Origin: Arthrobacter terricola | GTDB lineage: Bacteria; Actinomycetota; Actinomycetes; Actinomycetales; Micrococcaceae | DNA length: 33,682 nt | Direction: 5' to 3' | Assembly (NCBI RefSeq): GCF_004354015.1 | Contig: NZ_SMRU01000042.1 | Coordinates: forward strand, 1 to 33,682 | Part shown: piece after piece, positions 14,427 through 22,129 of the stretch | Numbering within the stretch: the first letter of the stretch is position 1 | Layout of the letters: each line of letters starts with the position of its first letter | Translations under genes and position numbers: made by a program | The notes under the pieces: model-generated | Databases searched by the model: none | Told to the model about the DNA's origin: nothing | Seen by the model: only the letters and a program-made list of their open reading frames with translations

Positions 14427-15779
14427 ATGAAGTTTGCATCGTCCGCCAAATTGGCCGCCGTTGTTGTCTCAGCGGCACTGGCTTTGACCGCCTGCGGCGG
14501 TAGCGGCAACTCCGGCAGCAGCTCCGGAGCCGTCGACGGGAAAGGCAAGAAGCTGAGCGTCCTGACCGGCGTCAACGCCCAGTATTCCGCCCAGCAGAAG
14601 CAGTGGTTCACAGACATCGCGGCCAAGTTCAAGGCGCAGACCGGTGCAGACATCGAGTTCGAAACGTTCGCCTCGGCAAACGACGAGCTGACTCGGATCC
14701 AGACTTCCGTGGTTTCCGGCCAAGGCCCCGACGTCTACAGCCTCGGCACCACGTTCACCCCCACCGCCTACGCCACCAAGGCCTTCGTGACTTTGTCCGA
14801 CGACGACTGGAACAAAGTGGGCGGCAAAAGCCGGTTCAACCAGGCGGCCCTCGGCATTTCGGGACCGGACGCCCAGCACCAGGCCGGCATTCCCTTCGTC
14901 AGCCGTCCGTTCGTGATGGCCTACAACAAGGACCTTCTCGCCGCGGCGGGCATCGACAAGCCCGCCACCACATGGGACGAGCTCGAGGCCCAGGCCAAGA
15001 AGATGACCAACCCGGCCACGGGCACCTACGGCCTCGCCACCGGATACAAGGACAACTACGATCCCTGGAAGTTCATCTGGGCGATGTCCGTCCAGGCCGG
15101 CAACCCGCTCGTGGACGGCAAGACGCTCAAGCTCGACGACCCCGCCGTCAAGAAGGCCTACGAAACCTACTTCGGCTGGCTCACCAAGGACAAGGTAGTG
15201 GACCCGGCGTCGGTCGGCTGGAGCAACAGCAACGCGGTTGCCGCGTTCGCTTCGGGGAAGGCCGGCTACTTGATGATGACCACGTCCAGCTCGCTCCCGA
15301 CCCTCGAGAAGTCCGCGGTTGCGGGCAAGTACGCTTACGCCACCATGCCGACGGCGGCACCCGGCGATTCGTCTCCGAAGGGTGACGCCGCGAACGCGGC
15401 CAGTATCCTGTCCGGCGACAACGTGGTTGTTGCCGACTACTCGAAGCAAAAGGACCTGGCCTTCGCCTACATCAACCTCATCACTTCGAAGGATGAGCAA
15501 TTGAACTTCCAGAAGATCTTCGGCGACTTGCCGGCCAATGCGGACGCGTTGAAGTCCTTGGCCAACCCGCAACTCCAACCGGTTGCCGATACCGCTGCCA
15601 AATCCAAGGCAACCCCGTTCACCGGCGCCTGGGGCGACATCCAATTGGCCCTCATGAACGTCACTGTCCAGTCCATCCCTGACCTCGCCAAGGGATCCGT
15701 GGATGATTCCGCCTTGGAATCACGGCTCAAGGACGCCCAGTCCAAAGGCCAGGCATCGCTCGACCGGGCGTCGAAGTAG
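14427..15779 (+). CDS. ABC transporter sugar-binding lipoprotein
   Basis: 450 residues. Lipoprotein signal peptide with lipobox LTAC and acylated Cys23 followed by a Gly/Ser linker, so it is tethered outside the membrane. The body has family-1 extracellular solute-binding features: KLSVLTGVNAQYSAQQKQW, DIAAKFKAQTGADIEFE, SGQGPDVYSLGT, GIPFVSRPFVMAYNKDLLAA and PATTWDELEAQAKKMTNP. It captures a carbohydrate and delivers it to the two following permeases. ATG at 14427 is set by the GGGAGG site and the signal peptide; the longer frame from 14322 would run through the promoter. The substrate is unknown. Confidence 0.93.
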   Translation: MKFASSAKLAAVVVSAALALTACGGSGNSGSSSGAVDGKGKKLSVLTGVNAQYSAQQKQWFTDIAAKFKAQTGADIEFETFASANDELTRIQTSVVSGQGPDVYSLGTTFTPTAYATKAFVTLSDDDWNKVGGKSRFNQAALGISGPDAQHQAGIPFVSRPFVMAYNKDLLAAAGIDKPATTWDELEAQAKKMTNPATGTYGLATGYKDNYDPWKFIWAMSVQAGNPLVDGKTLKLDDPAVKKAYETYFGWLTKDKVVDPASVGWSNSNAVAAFASGKAGYLMMTTSSSLPTLEKSAVAGKYAYATMPTAAPGDSSPKGDAANAASILSGDNVVVADYSKQKDLAFAYINLITSKDEQLNFQKIFGDLPANADALKSLANPQLQPVADTAAKSKATPFTGAWGDIQLALMNVTVQSIPDLAKGSVDDSALESRLKDAQSKGQASLDRASK

Positions 15780-15791
15780 GCAGGAACGGAC

Positions 15792-16784
15792 ATGTCCACC
15801 GATTCCCTGACCGCGGGCAAGCCGACGCGCCGCAAGTCGACCCACGCCGCCACGCCGGAGCCGCAGGTTCCTGACACACCGCCACGCCGCAAGGGACTGA
15901 GCGAACGCAACCGACCGTTGTGGATGCTCATTCCAGGCGGACTGTTGATGGTGATCATCATCGTCCTGCCCATGCTGCTCGGCATCTACATGTCGTCGCT
16001 GGACCTGGACCAGTACTCGCTCCGCCAGTGGGTCAGCGCACCGTTCATCGGAGTGCAGAACTTCGTCGAGGCCTTGACCGGCTCGCCCCTGCTCCACGCG
16101 ATCTGGCTGAGCGTCAGCTATTCGCTGATCGCCATGGTGGTGACCATCCCGCTCGGGATCGCCGCCGCCGTCGCAACCCAGAACGCCTTCAAAGGCCGCG
16201 CGCTGGTCCGCTCGATCTTCCTGGTCCCCTACGTCCTGCCGTCGTTCGTGGTGGCAACGGTGTGGCGGACGATGTTCCAGCCCGGCAGCGTGATCGACTC
16301 GGCGCTCCACTCGGTGGGCATCAATGCCGGACTCTGGCTCAACGGTCCGCAATCGTATTGGACGTTGATCCTGGTCCAGATCTGGGCCTCGTGGCCGTTC
16401 GTCTACTTGCTGGCGTTGTCCGGGCTGCAATCGGTGGACCACGAAGTGCACGAAGCATCCGCGCTGGACGGTGCCTTGTGGTGGAACAAGCTCCGCTACG
16501 TCGTTTTCCCGTACCTCAAAGGCCCGCTGTCCTTGGCCTTCCTGATCGGGATGCTGCACCACATCAACAACTTCACCTTGCCGTTCGTGCTGTTCGGTGT
16601 CCCGGCCCCGTCCGACGTCGAACTGCTGCCGACCCTCACCTACGTCACGAGCTTCCAGAGCTTCCGGTTCGGACTCAGCGCGGCCATGGCGTTCATCTCG
16701 CTCATCCTGATCGCCATTCCTTTGTTCATCTACTTGCGGGCCGTCAAGCTCGACGACGCCGAAACCCCAGGAGGCAAAAAGTGA
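15792..16784 (+). CDS. ABC sugar transporter permease (MalF/UgpA type)
   Basis: 330 residues with a charged, Pro-rich cytoplasmic N-terminus (about 1-40), then six predicted membrane helices, the first at about 47-67 (MLIPGGLLMVIIIVLPMLLG). The EAA loop that contacts the ATPase is EVHEASALDGALWWNKLRYV at about 217-236. It forms half of the import channel with the next gene. It starts 12 nt after the binding-protein stop and overlaps the second permease by 4 nt (GTGA). No ATPase gene follows in the operon, so a shared MsmK-like ATPase encoded elsewhere is expected. Confidence 0.93.
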   Translation: MSTDSLTAGKPTRRKSTHAATPEPQVPDTPPRRKGLSERNRPLWMLIPGGLLMVIIIVLPMLLGIYMSSLDLDQYSLRQWVSAPFIGVQNFVEALTGSPLLHAIWLSVSYSLIAMVVTIPLGIAAAVATQNAFKGRALVRSIFLVPYVLPSFVVATVWRTMFQPGSVIDSALHSVGINAGLWLNGPQSYWTLILVQIWASWPFVYLLALSGLQSVDHEVHEASALDGALWWNKLRYVVFPYLKGPLSLAFLIGMLHHINNFTLPFVLFGVPAPSDVELLPTLTYVTSFQSFRFGLSAAMAFISLILIAIPLFIYLRAVKLDDAETPGGKK

Positions 16785-17701
16785 GCACCGCAACTACCGC
16801 CGTCGGGACCGCACCGCAAGAAGGCTTCCGCCCGGGCTCCCGCCGCCAGCACGAAGTCACGCGGCTGTTGCCTGGCCCGTTGCTCGCCATCATCCTGACC
16901 GTGCTGTGTGCCCTTGTGCTCATCCCGGTGGCCTACATCTTCCTGGCATCCCTGAACTCGGACATCGGAGTGGCGCGGGGCGAGTTCTTCCCCTCCACAT
17001 TCTCGTTCGAGAACTACAGCACGATCTGGAGCAGCGTCGGATTGGCGACGGGCCTCACCAACAGCGTCCTGGTGGCAGGATCAACGGCCATTGTGTCGGC
17101 GTTGATGTCGATCGCCACCGCGTACGTCCTGGTCCGCTACCAGTTCCGCGGCCGGCTCACCATCCTTCGCGGCTTGCTGGCGCTGCAGTCGGTTCCAGGC
17201 ACGCTCATGGTCCTTCCGGTCTTCGTCCTGTTCTCCTCGGCCGCGAGCTACCTTGGCATCCAAGTGATCGGAACGCAGTGGGGCCTGTTCGTGACGTACT
17301 TGACGTTTGCGATGCCGTTTTCCACCTGGGTCATGGTCACCTACTTGCGCGGCTTGCCCCGCGAACTTGAGGAAGCCGCAAGGATCGACGGCGCCAGCAA
17401 CCTGGGCGTGCTGGTGCGGATCATCCTTCCGCTGAGCTGGCCCGGCGTGGTCGTGTCCGGTATCTTCGCGTTCCTGCTTGGCTGGAACGACGTCTTGTTC
17501 GCCTCGGTGATGACCCGCCCCGAAAGCCAGACGGCCGCCGTCGCGCTCCAGATCTTCGGCGCTTCGCAAGAAGGCGGGGCCATTCCCTTCTACGGCCAGA
17601 TGATGGCAGCATCCCTTGTGTGTGCTGCGCCCGTGGTCATTTTGTACCTGATTTTCCAGCGTTACCTAGTGGGCGGCTTGACCGCCGGAGGAGTCAAATA
17701 A
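16781..17701 (+). CDS. ABC sugar transporter permease (MalG/UgpE type)
   Basis: 306 residues; the first membrane helix is at about 30-55 (LLPGPLLAIILTVLCALVLI), and the EAA loop ELEEAARIDGASNLGVLVRI is at about 195-214, followed by PLSWPGVV. The C-terminal FYGQMMAASLVCAAPVVILY and RYLVGGLTAGGVK ending is characteristic of MalG-type permeases. The GTG start at 16781 overlaps the previous stop and has AGGAGG (16769-16774) at a good distance. A much longer frame reaches upstream to 15920, but it only shadows the first permease. It partners with the preceding permease. Confidence 0.93.
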   Translation: MSTATTAVGTAPQEGFRPGSRRQHEVTRLLPGPLLAIILTVLCALVLIPVAYIFLASLNSDIGVARGEFFPSTFSFENYSTIWSSVGLATGLTNSVLVAGSTAIVSALMSIATAYVLVRYQFRGRLTILRGLLALQSVPGTLMVLPVFVLFSSAASYLGIQVIGTQWGLFVTYLTFAMPFSTWVMVTYLRGLPRELEEAARIDGASNLGVLVRIILPLSWPGVVVSGIFAFLLGWNDVLFASVMTRPESQTAAVALQIFGASQEGGAIPFYGQMMAASLVCAAPVVILYLIFQRYLVGGLTAGGVK

Positions 17702-17704
17702 CAC

Positions 17705-18550
17705 ATGAGTACCCCAGCCGTTGAATGGGAGCTTTCGGGCTTCGGCGACGAGATCGACGACGACCCGCGGATCCAGATTGCCGTGATGCAGGCGCTGGGC
17801 GCCCGGCACATCGAAGTCCGCAGTGCATGGGGCGTCAACATCGTGGACCTGGACGAGGCGCAGCTCAGCGAGTTCAAGGGTCTGCTGGACGCCGCCGACA
17901 TGAAGGTGTCCGCGATTGCCTCGCCGATCGGGAAAGTGGACGTGTCCCTCCCGGTGGACCATGAGGTGGGCCGGCTCCGCCGGGCCGTCAACGCCGCGAA
18001 AGTCCTCGGATCCCGCTACATCCGGATCTTCTCCTTCTATTACGGGGCGGACGTCGCCGTGGAGAGCATCCGCGACGACGTCATAGAGCGCATGCGTGCC
18101 CTTACCGCGGTCGCCGAGGAGTCCGGCGTCGTCCTCCTGCACGAAAACGAGAAGGACATCTTCGGCGACATTCCCGAACGCGTCCTGGACATCATCGAAT
18201 CCGTTGGCTCTCCGGCGCTGAAGGTCGCTTGGGACGCCGCCAACTTCGTCCAGGTGGGCGTCAAGCCCTTCGAAGAAGGCTATGAAATGCTCCGCCCGCA
18301 CCTCGAATACCTTCAGGTCAAGGACGCGCTGTTCTCCAACGGCCACGTCATGCCGGCCGGCGAAGGGGACGGCGACGTCCTCCGGACCGTGGAAGCCCTC
18401 AAGGCCGACGGATACACAGGATTCGCCAGTTTGGAACCGCACCTGGCCGGTGTCCATGGCCTGGGCGGCTTTTCCGGCCCGACCGCGTTCGGCATCGCCG
18501 CGCGCGCATTCGCCAAAGTCCTCGACGAAGCAGGAGTACGGACAGTATGA
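17705..18550 (+). CDS. Sugar phosphate isomerase/epimerase-type TIM-barrel protein (first copy)
   Basis: 281 residues with the xylose-isomerase-like AP-endonuclease-2 TIM-barrel pattern: ELSGFGDEIDDDP, ARHIEVRSAWGVNIVDLD, AIASPIGKVDV, LLHENEKDIFGD, KVAWDAANFVQVG, LEYLQVKDAL and FASLEPHL. The Glu/Asp/His residues ending successive strands (E in HENE, D in WDAAN, H-free KDA, E in SLEPHL) would bind a divalent metal. Such enzymes isomerise, epimerise or eliminate on keto-sugars or inositols. ATG at 17705 follows GGAGGA in the preceding gene's end. It overlaps the dehydrogenase gene by 4 nt. The exact reaction cannot be assigned. Confidence 0.85.
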   Translation: MSTPAVEWELSGFGDEIDDDPRIQIAVMQALGARHIEVRSAWGVNIVDLDEAQLSEFKGLLDAADMKVSAIASPIGKVDVSLPVDHEVGRLRRAVNAAKVLGSRYIRIFSFYYGADVAVESIRDDVIERMRALTAVAEESGVVLLHENEKDIFGDIPERVLDIIESVGSPALKVAWDAANFVQVGVKPFEEGYEMLRPHLEYLQVKDALFSNGHVMPAGEGDGDVLRTVEALKADGYTGFASLEPHLAGVHGLGGFSGPTAFGIAARAFAKVLDEAGVRTV

Positions 18551-19728
18551 GCAACATTCGAGTAGCCATCACCGGTTGCGGAGTCATCGGCCGCACCCAC
18601 GCGGCAGCGCTGCAGGAATTCCCGGAGGCAAGCATCGTCGCCCTCGTCGATGCCGTGCCGGAAGCCGCTGAAAAGCTCGCGGCGTTCATCGCCGAAACCG
18701 GGCGGCCCCGCCCAGCCATCTACGCAACCATCCCCGAAGCGTTCGCCGCCCAGGAAATCGACCTCGTCGCGCTCGCAACACCGAGCGGGCTGCACATCCA
18801 GCACGCCCTCGAGGTCCTTTCGGCGGGCAAGCACGTCATCATCGAAAAGCCGCTCGACGTGGACTTGAGCCGCGCCCAGGAAATCGAGGCAGCCGCGAAC
18901 GAGGCGGCGAAGAACGGCGTGGTTGCTTCCGTCATCAGCCAGCACCGTTTCGACCAGTCGAGCGTGGCGGTCGCGGACGCCGTGGCGAATGGCCGTTTCG
19001 GCAGGGTCAGTTCCGCCATCGCGTCCGTGGCGTGGTGGCGCAGCCAGGGCTACTACGACTCCGGGGACTGGCGCGGAACCTGGGCAATGGACGGCGGGGG
19101 CGCCCTAATGAACCAAGGCGTCCACACCGTGGACCTGCTCTTGTGGTTCATGGGTCGTCCCGTCGAAATCACGGCCCACACCGCACTCCTGGCGCACGAG
19201 CGGATCGAAGTCGAGGACACGGCCGTGGCCACGGTGACGTTCGAAAACGGCGGACTCGCCGTGCTCCACGCCACCACCGCGGCCTACCCCGGCCTGACCG
19301 TCCGCCTCCAGCTCATGGGTTCGAAGGGCTCGGCTGTCATCGACAACGACCTCCTCCAGTACTTCCACGCCGCCGACGCCAGCAGCGAAGAATCCGCCAT
19401 GGGACTGCAAGGCGGCGGCAACCAGGCCGAAGAGGAACTGGCGAAGTACCCTGCGGAGAACTACGAAGCCAAGGACCCCACCGTCTACCCGGCCGGCCAT
19501 GTCCGCCAATACCGGGACATCCTCGCCGCGATCGCCGAAGGGCGGCCGGCCAGAGTCACGGTCATTGACGCAGTCAACGCCCTCGCCACGGTCCGCGCCG
19601 TGTACGCCTCGGCCACCTTGCGCCAACCCGTGCTGTTCGACGACGTCATCGCCGGAAAATACAACCATCTCGAAGTCAGGACAGGAAGCCCCGTCACCGC
19701 AGGCAACCCGGCAAAAGAAAGCGTGTGA
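18547..19728 (+). CDS. Gfo/Idh/MocA-family oxidoreductase
   Basis: 393 residues. N-terminal Rossmann fold with GCGVIGRTHAAALQ (about 10-23), then the family signature EKPLDVDLSRAQEIE beginning near residue 99, whose Lys takes part in catalysis. The C-terminal alpha/beta domain includes WAMDGGGALMNQGVHTVDLL, where the His is the usual acid/base partner. These NAD(P)-dependent enzymes oxidise a sugar or cyclitol hydroxyl, often producing a keto intermediate that a TIM-barrel partner then rearranges; the gene is flanked by two such partners. ATGA overlap with the previous gene; 5 nt to the next ATG. Substrate unknown, with inositol-like or 3-keto-sugar routes as candidates. Confidence 0.9.
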   Translation: MSNIRVAITGCGVIGRTHAAALQEFPEASIVALVDAVPEAAEKLAAFIAETGRPRPAIYATIPEAFAAQEIDLVALATPSGLHIQHALEVLSAGKHVIIEKPLDVDLSRAQEIEAAANEAAKNGVVASVISQHRFDQSSVAVADAVANGRFGRVSSAIASVAWWRSQGYYDSGDWRGTWAMDGGGALMNQGVHTVDLLLWFMGRPVEITAHTALLAHERIEVEDTAVATVTFENGGLAVLHATTAAYPGLTVRLQLMGSKGSAVIDNDLLQYFHAADASSEESAMGLQGGGNQAEEELAKYPAENYEAKDPTVYPAGHVRQYRDILAAIAEGRPARVTVIDAVNALATVRAVYASATLRQPVLFDDVIAGKYNHLEVRTGSPVTAGNPAKESV

Positions 19729-19733
19729 AATCC

Positions 19734-20636
19734 ATGAAGTTCTCGGTCTTTACTGCCTCCACCCCCGACTGGTCTCCCGAAGAGGCGGCCACGAAGCTCG
19801 CCGGCCAAGGATGGGACGGCATCGAATGGCGCGTCACTGACCAAGCCGAAACGGCGGAACCCGGCTTCTGGGCGGGAAACCGCGCCACGTGGCCCATGAC
19901 CGGATTGGAGGAATCGATCCCGGAAATCGCCAGGATCACGGCCGAGTCGGGGCTCGAGTTTTCGGGCCTTGGCGGTTACGCGCGCTGTGACAACCACGAC
20001 GACGTCGAACGCGTCCTCGCCGCGACCGCCGCCTTGGGTGCCAAACAAGTGCGTGTGAACGTGCTGCCGCTGGGGAACTCCACCATGGGTGGAGGCGAAC
20101 CTAGCGGCTTGTCCTACCCCGAGCTCTTCCAAGCAACGCGTGAGCACTACGAATGGGTCGCCGCCCGCGCGGCACACCACGGCGTGAAGGCCCTCGTGGA
20201 ACTCCACCACGGAACAGTAACCGCCTCGGCTTCGTCAGCCCGCCGATTGCTCGAAGGACTCGACCCGCAGCACGTCGGCGTCATCCACGACCTCGGCAAC
20301 CTGTTGATCGAAGGCTGGGAGTCGCCGCTGCCTGCTCTTCAACTGCTTGGCCCGTACTTGGCACATGTCCACGTGAAAAACACCCGCTGGGTGCGCACGG
20401 AGTCGAGGGACGAATCCGGCGCGGCCGTGTGGGCCAACGAATGGGCGCCGCTGACGGAAGGCCAGGGAAGCGTCCTCGCATACTTCCGGGCGCTCGCCGA
20501 CGTCGGCTACGACTCCTGGGTGACGGCCGAGGACTTTTCCACCGAGGTCCCGTTGGAGGAACGGACCGCGTCCAACCTCGCCTACTTGCGCAACGCCGCC
20601 GCGCTCGCCGGCTTCGCCGTCACGGCGCCTGCCTAA
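19734..20636 (+). CDS. Sugar phosphate isomerase/epimerase-type TIM-barrel protein (second copy)
   Basis: 300 residues from ATG 19734 (MKFSVFTASTPDW); GTG at 19725, overlapping the oxidoreductase stop, would add three residues. Xylose-isomerase-like barrel: WDGIEWRVTD, FSGLGGYARCDNHDDVERVL, KALVELHHGTVTAS, GVIHDLGNLLIEG, LAHVHVKNTRW and SWVTAEDF. Metal-ligand candidates are the Glu of VELHH, Asp of IHDLGN, His of VHVKN and Glu of TAEDF. It is clearly different in sequence from the first barrel, so the two probably do different steps. It is the last gene of the operon; a hairpin terminator follows. Confidence 0.85.
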   Translation: MKFSVFTASTPDWSPEEAATKLAGQGWDGIEWRVTDQAETAEPGFWAGNRATWPMTGLEESIPEIARITAESGLEFSGLGGYARCDNHDDVERVLAATAALGAKQVRVNVLPLGNSTMGGGEPSGLSYPELFQATREHYEWVAARAAHHGVKALVELHHGTVTASASSARRLLEGLDPQHVGVIHDLGNLLIEGWESPLPALQLLGPYLAHVHVKNTRWVRTESRDESGAAVWANEWAPLTEGQGSVLAYFRALADVGYDSWVTAEDFSTEVPLEERTASNLAYLRNAAALAGFAVTAPA

Positions 20637-20694
20637 GACCGGCGCGACTTCGCGTTCCCGCGTCGGCGACCGCCGCCGTCGGGCACTTCCGAAA

Positions 20695-20731
20695 GATGCA
20701 GCCACCCGCCCACAAGGCGGTTGGCTGCATC
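20695..20731. terminator. Bidirectional hairpin terminator between convergent genes
   Basis: GATGCAGCCACCCGCC (20695-20710) pairs with 20716-20731 with a single mismatch across a 5-nt loop. It lies between the end of the carbohydrate operon (20636) and the reductase stop on the other strand (20751); a TTTTAG run is 17-22 nt downstream on the plus strand. Confidence 0.75.
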
Positions 20732-20750
20732 TTCGACTTAAAGGGTGCTT

Positions 20751-21392
20751 TTAGATGGTGCGTGGTGCGCGCCCGAGGTTCTCCTTGAGCTCTGCGGCGT
20801 TCTGCCGGACGCCATATGCGGGCCGGTCCCGCTCCACGCGCCAGCTCTCGTCAAGGGGGCCGATATTGACGGCGTCGAAGCCAAACTCGTCATAGAGCCG
20901 GGTGACCAACTCCACGGCCTCCGGGAAGTCGCTGGCCGTGGCCAAGGCGCGACGATCCGCCGTACCTGCCGGGGTCCCGCTCGTCGTGATATCGGCGAAG
21001 TTGATGTGGTTGAAGCCCTTGGCCACCTTCGCGCCTTCCAAGTGCTTTTGCACGAGGCCGGACGTGGTGGCTTCGCCCTTGTCCAACTCCGGGAAGTGCC
21101 CGTCGCGCTCCCAGTAATAGTTGTTGGTGTCGATCACTACCTTCCCCGCCAGCGGTTCCACCGGCAGGTTCCGGTACGCCCGGAAGGGCACGGTGACGAC
21201 GGCGAAATCGCCAGCGGCGGCTGCCTCGGCCGCGGTCGCTGCACGGGCATGTGGCCCAAGCTCGTTCACGAGGTCCGAAAGCGTTTCCGGCCCACGGGAG
21301 TTGCCGATCACCACGTCATAGCCCAGTTCAACTGCTTTGCGGGCGATCTGGCTGCCAATGTGTCCTGCACCAATGATTCCGATAGTTGTCAT
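20751..21392 (-). CDS. NADP/F420-dependent reductase-like protein (F420H2:NADP oxidoreductase family)
   Basis: 213 residues. Near-N-terminal dinucleotide fold GIIGAGHIGSQIARKAVELG, then VVIGNSRGPETL, FAVVTVPFRAYRNLP, VVIDTNNYYWERDGHF and KGFNHINF, the pattern of the COG2085 family that includes F420H2:NADP oxidoreductase and many uncharacterised NAD(P)-binding proteins. It would move hydride between NADP(H) and a cofactor or small substrate. ATG at 21392 is chosen because MTTIGI starts the Rossmann strand directly; the frame continues to 21530 through the pyrE promoter, which is unlikely. It is transcribed divergently from pyrE, 58 bp away. Cofactor choice cannot be read from the sequence. 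Confidence 0.8.
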   Translation of the reverse strand: MTTIGIIGAGHIGSQIARKAVELGYDVVIGNSRGPETLSDLVNELGPHARAATAAEAAAAGDFAVVTVPFRAYRNLPVEPLAGKVVIDTNNYYWERDGHFPELDKGEATTSGLVQKHLEGAKVAKGFNHINFADITTSGTPAGTADRRALATASDFPEAVELVTRLYDEFGFDAVNIGPLDESWRVERDRPAYGVRQNAAELKENLGRAPRTI

Positions 21393-21437
21393 GTCTGCGA
21401 GAACGCCGTCTGCGGCATGGATATTTCGCCGGTTACG

Positions 21438-21443
21438 TAGAAT
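21438..21443 (+). promoter_or_regulatory. -10 box of a probable leaderless pyrE transcript
   Basis: TAGAAT is followed by 7 nt and then the pyrE ATG at 21451. The same 7 nt contain GGAG, so a conventional start with an upstream initiation site cannot be excluded. Confidence 0.5.
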
Positions 21444-21450
21444 GGAGACC

Positions 21451-22023
21451 ATGACTTCCGCTGTTGACGCCGCCCCCGCCCGTGCCCGCCTTCTTGAACT
21501 GATCAAAGAACTGGCCGTGGTCCGCGGCAAGGTGATTCTTTCCAGCGGAGCCGAGGCGGACTACTACATTGACTTGCGGCGCATCACCCTCCACCACGAG
21601 GCCTCCAAGCTGGTGGGCCAGGTCATGTTGTCCATGATCGACGACGCCGGAATCGCCGTCGAGTGCGCGGGCGGGCTGACCATGGGTGCCGACCCCGTCG
21701 GGACCGCCGTGATGCACGCAGCGTCCGACGCCGGCCGTGCGGTTGACGCGTTCGTGGTGCGCAAAGCCCAGAAGTCGTACGGCATGGGCCGCCAGGTCGA
21801 AGGCCCCTCCGTGGAAGGCCGCAACGTCGTAGTCCTCGAGGACACGTCCACCACCGGCGGCTCGGCCCTCACCGCCGTCGAGGGTGTCCGCAAGGCGGGT
21901 GGAAACGTGGTTGCCGTGGCGGTCATCGTGGACCGGAACACCGGTGCCAAGGAAAAGATCGAAGCCGAAACCGGAGTGCCCTACCTCTTCGCCTTCGGCA
22001 AGGACGAACTCGGCCTCAACTAA
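21451..22023 (+). CDS. pyrE: Orotate phosphoribosyltransferase
   Basis: 190 residues. It joins orotate to PRPP giving orotidine 5'-phosphate in pyrimidine synthesis. The PRPP-binding loop VVLEDTSTTGGSALTAVEGV is the phosphoribosyltransferase signature; ADYYIDLRRITLHHEA near residue 35 and FVVRKAQKSYGMGRQVEG (catalytic loop with the Lys/Arg residues) are typical of OPRTase. Start ATG 21451 (MTSAVDAAP) is favoured by the GGAGACC or -10 spacing; ATG 21442 is the alternative. It stands alone, apart from the main pyr genes, as is common in this group. Palindromic repeat copy 2 begins 5 nt after its stop. Confidence 0.95.
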   Translation: MTSAVDAAPARARLLELIKELAVVRGKVILSSGAEADYYIDLRRITLHHEASKLVGQVMLSMIDDAGIAVECAGGLTMGADPVGTAVMHAASDAGRAVDAFVVRKAQKSYGMGRQVEGPSVEGRNVVVLEDTSTTGGSALTAVEGVRKAGGNVVAVAVIVDRNTGAKEKIEAETGVPYLFAFGKDELGLN

Positions 22024-22028
22024 CTCCC

Positions 22029-22092
22029 GAGTTTGTGTACACCTAACACCCCTTAAAGCGGGTTTTAAAGGGTGCGAGGTGTACACAAACTC
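22029..22092. repeat. 64-bp palindromic repeat, copy 2
   Basis: 28-nt arms (22029-22056, 22065-22092), 8-nt loop AGCGGGTT, with three mismatched positions in the stem. The outer 16 bp pair perfectly. Where copy 1 has AGAT/ATCT, this copy has ACCT/AGGT, so both arms have changed together. It begins 5 nt after pyrE and ends 25 nt before the -10 box of the hydrolase gene. Confidence 0.9.
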
Positions 22093-22117
22093 TCAGGTGC
22101 CTGTAACTCGAAACGCC

Positions 22118-22123
22118 TAAGCT
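22118..22123 (+). promoter_or_regulatory. -10 box of a probable leaderless hydrolase transcript
   Basis: TAAGCT lies 6 nt before GTG 22130. No ribosome binding site precedes the start. This supports GTG 22130 rather than the TTG at 22127 as first codon. Confidence 0.5.
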
Positions 22124-22129
22124 GGCTTG

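Noticed and set aside
15920..16780. Long N-terminal extension of the second sugar permease
   Set aside because: It overlaps the whole first permease in another frame and is Arg/Pro-rich. GTG 16781 with AGGAGG fits the family length.
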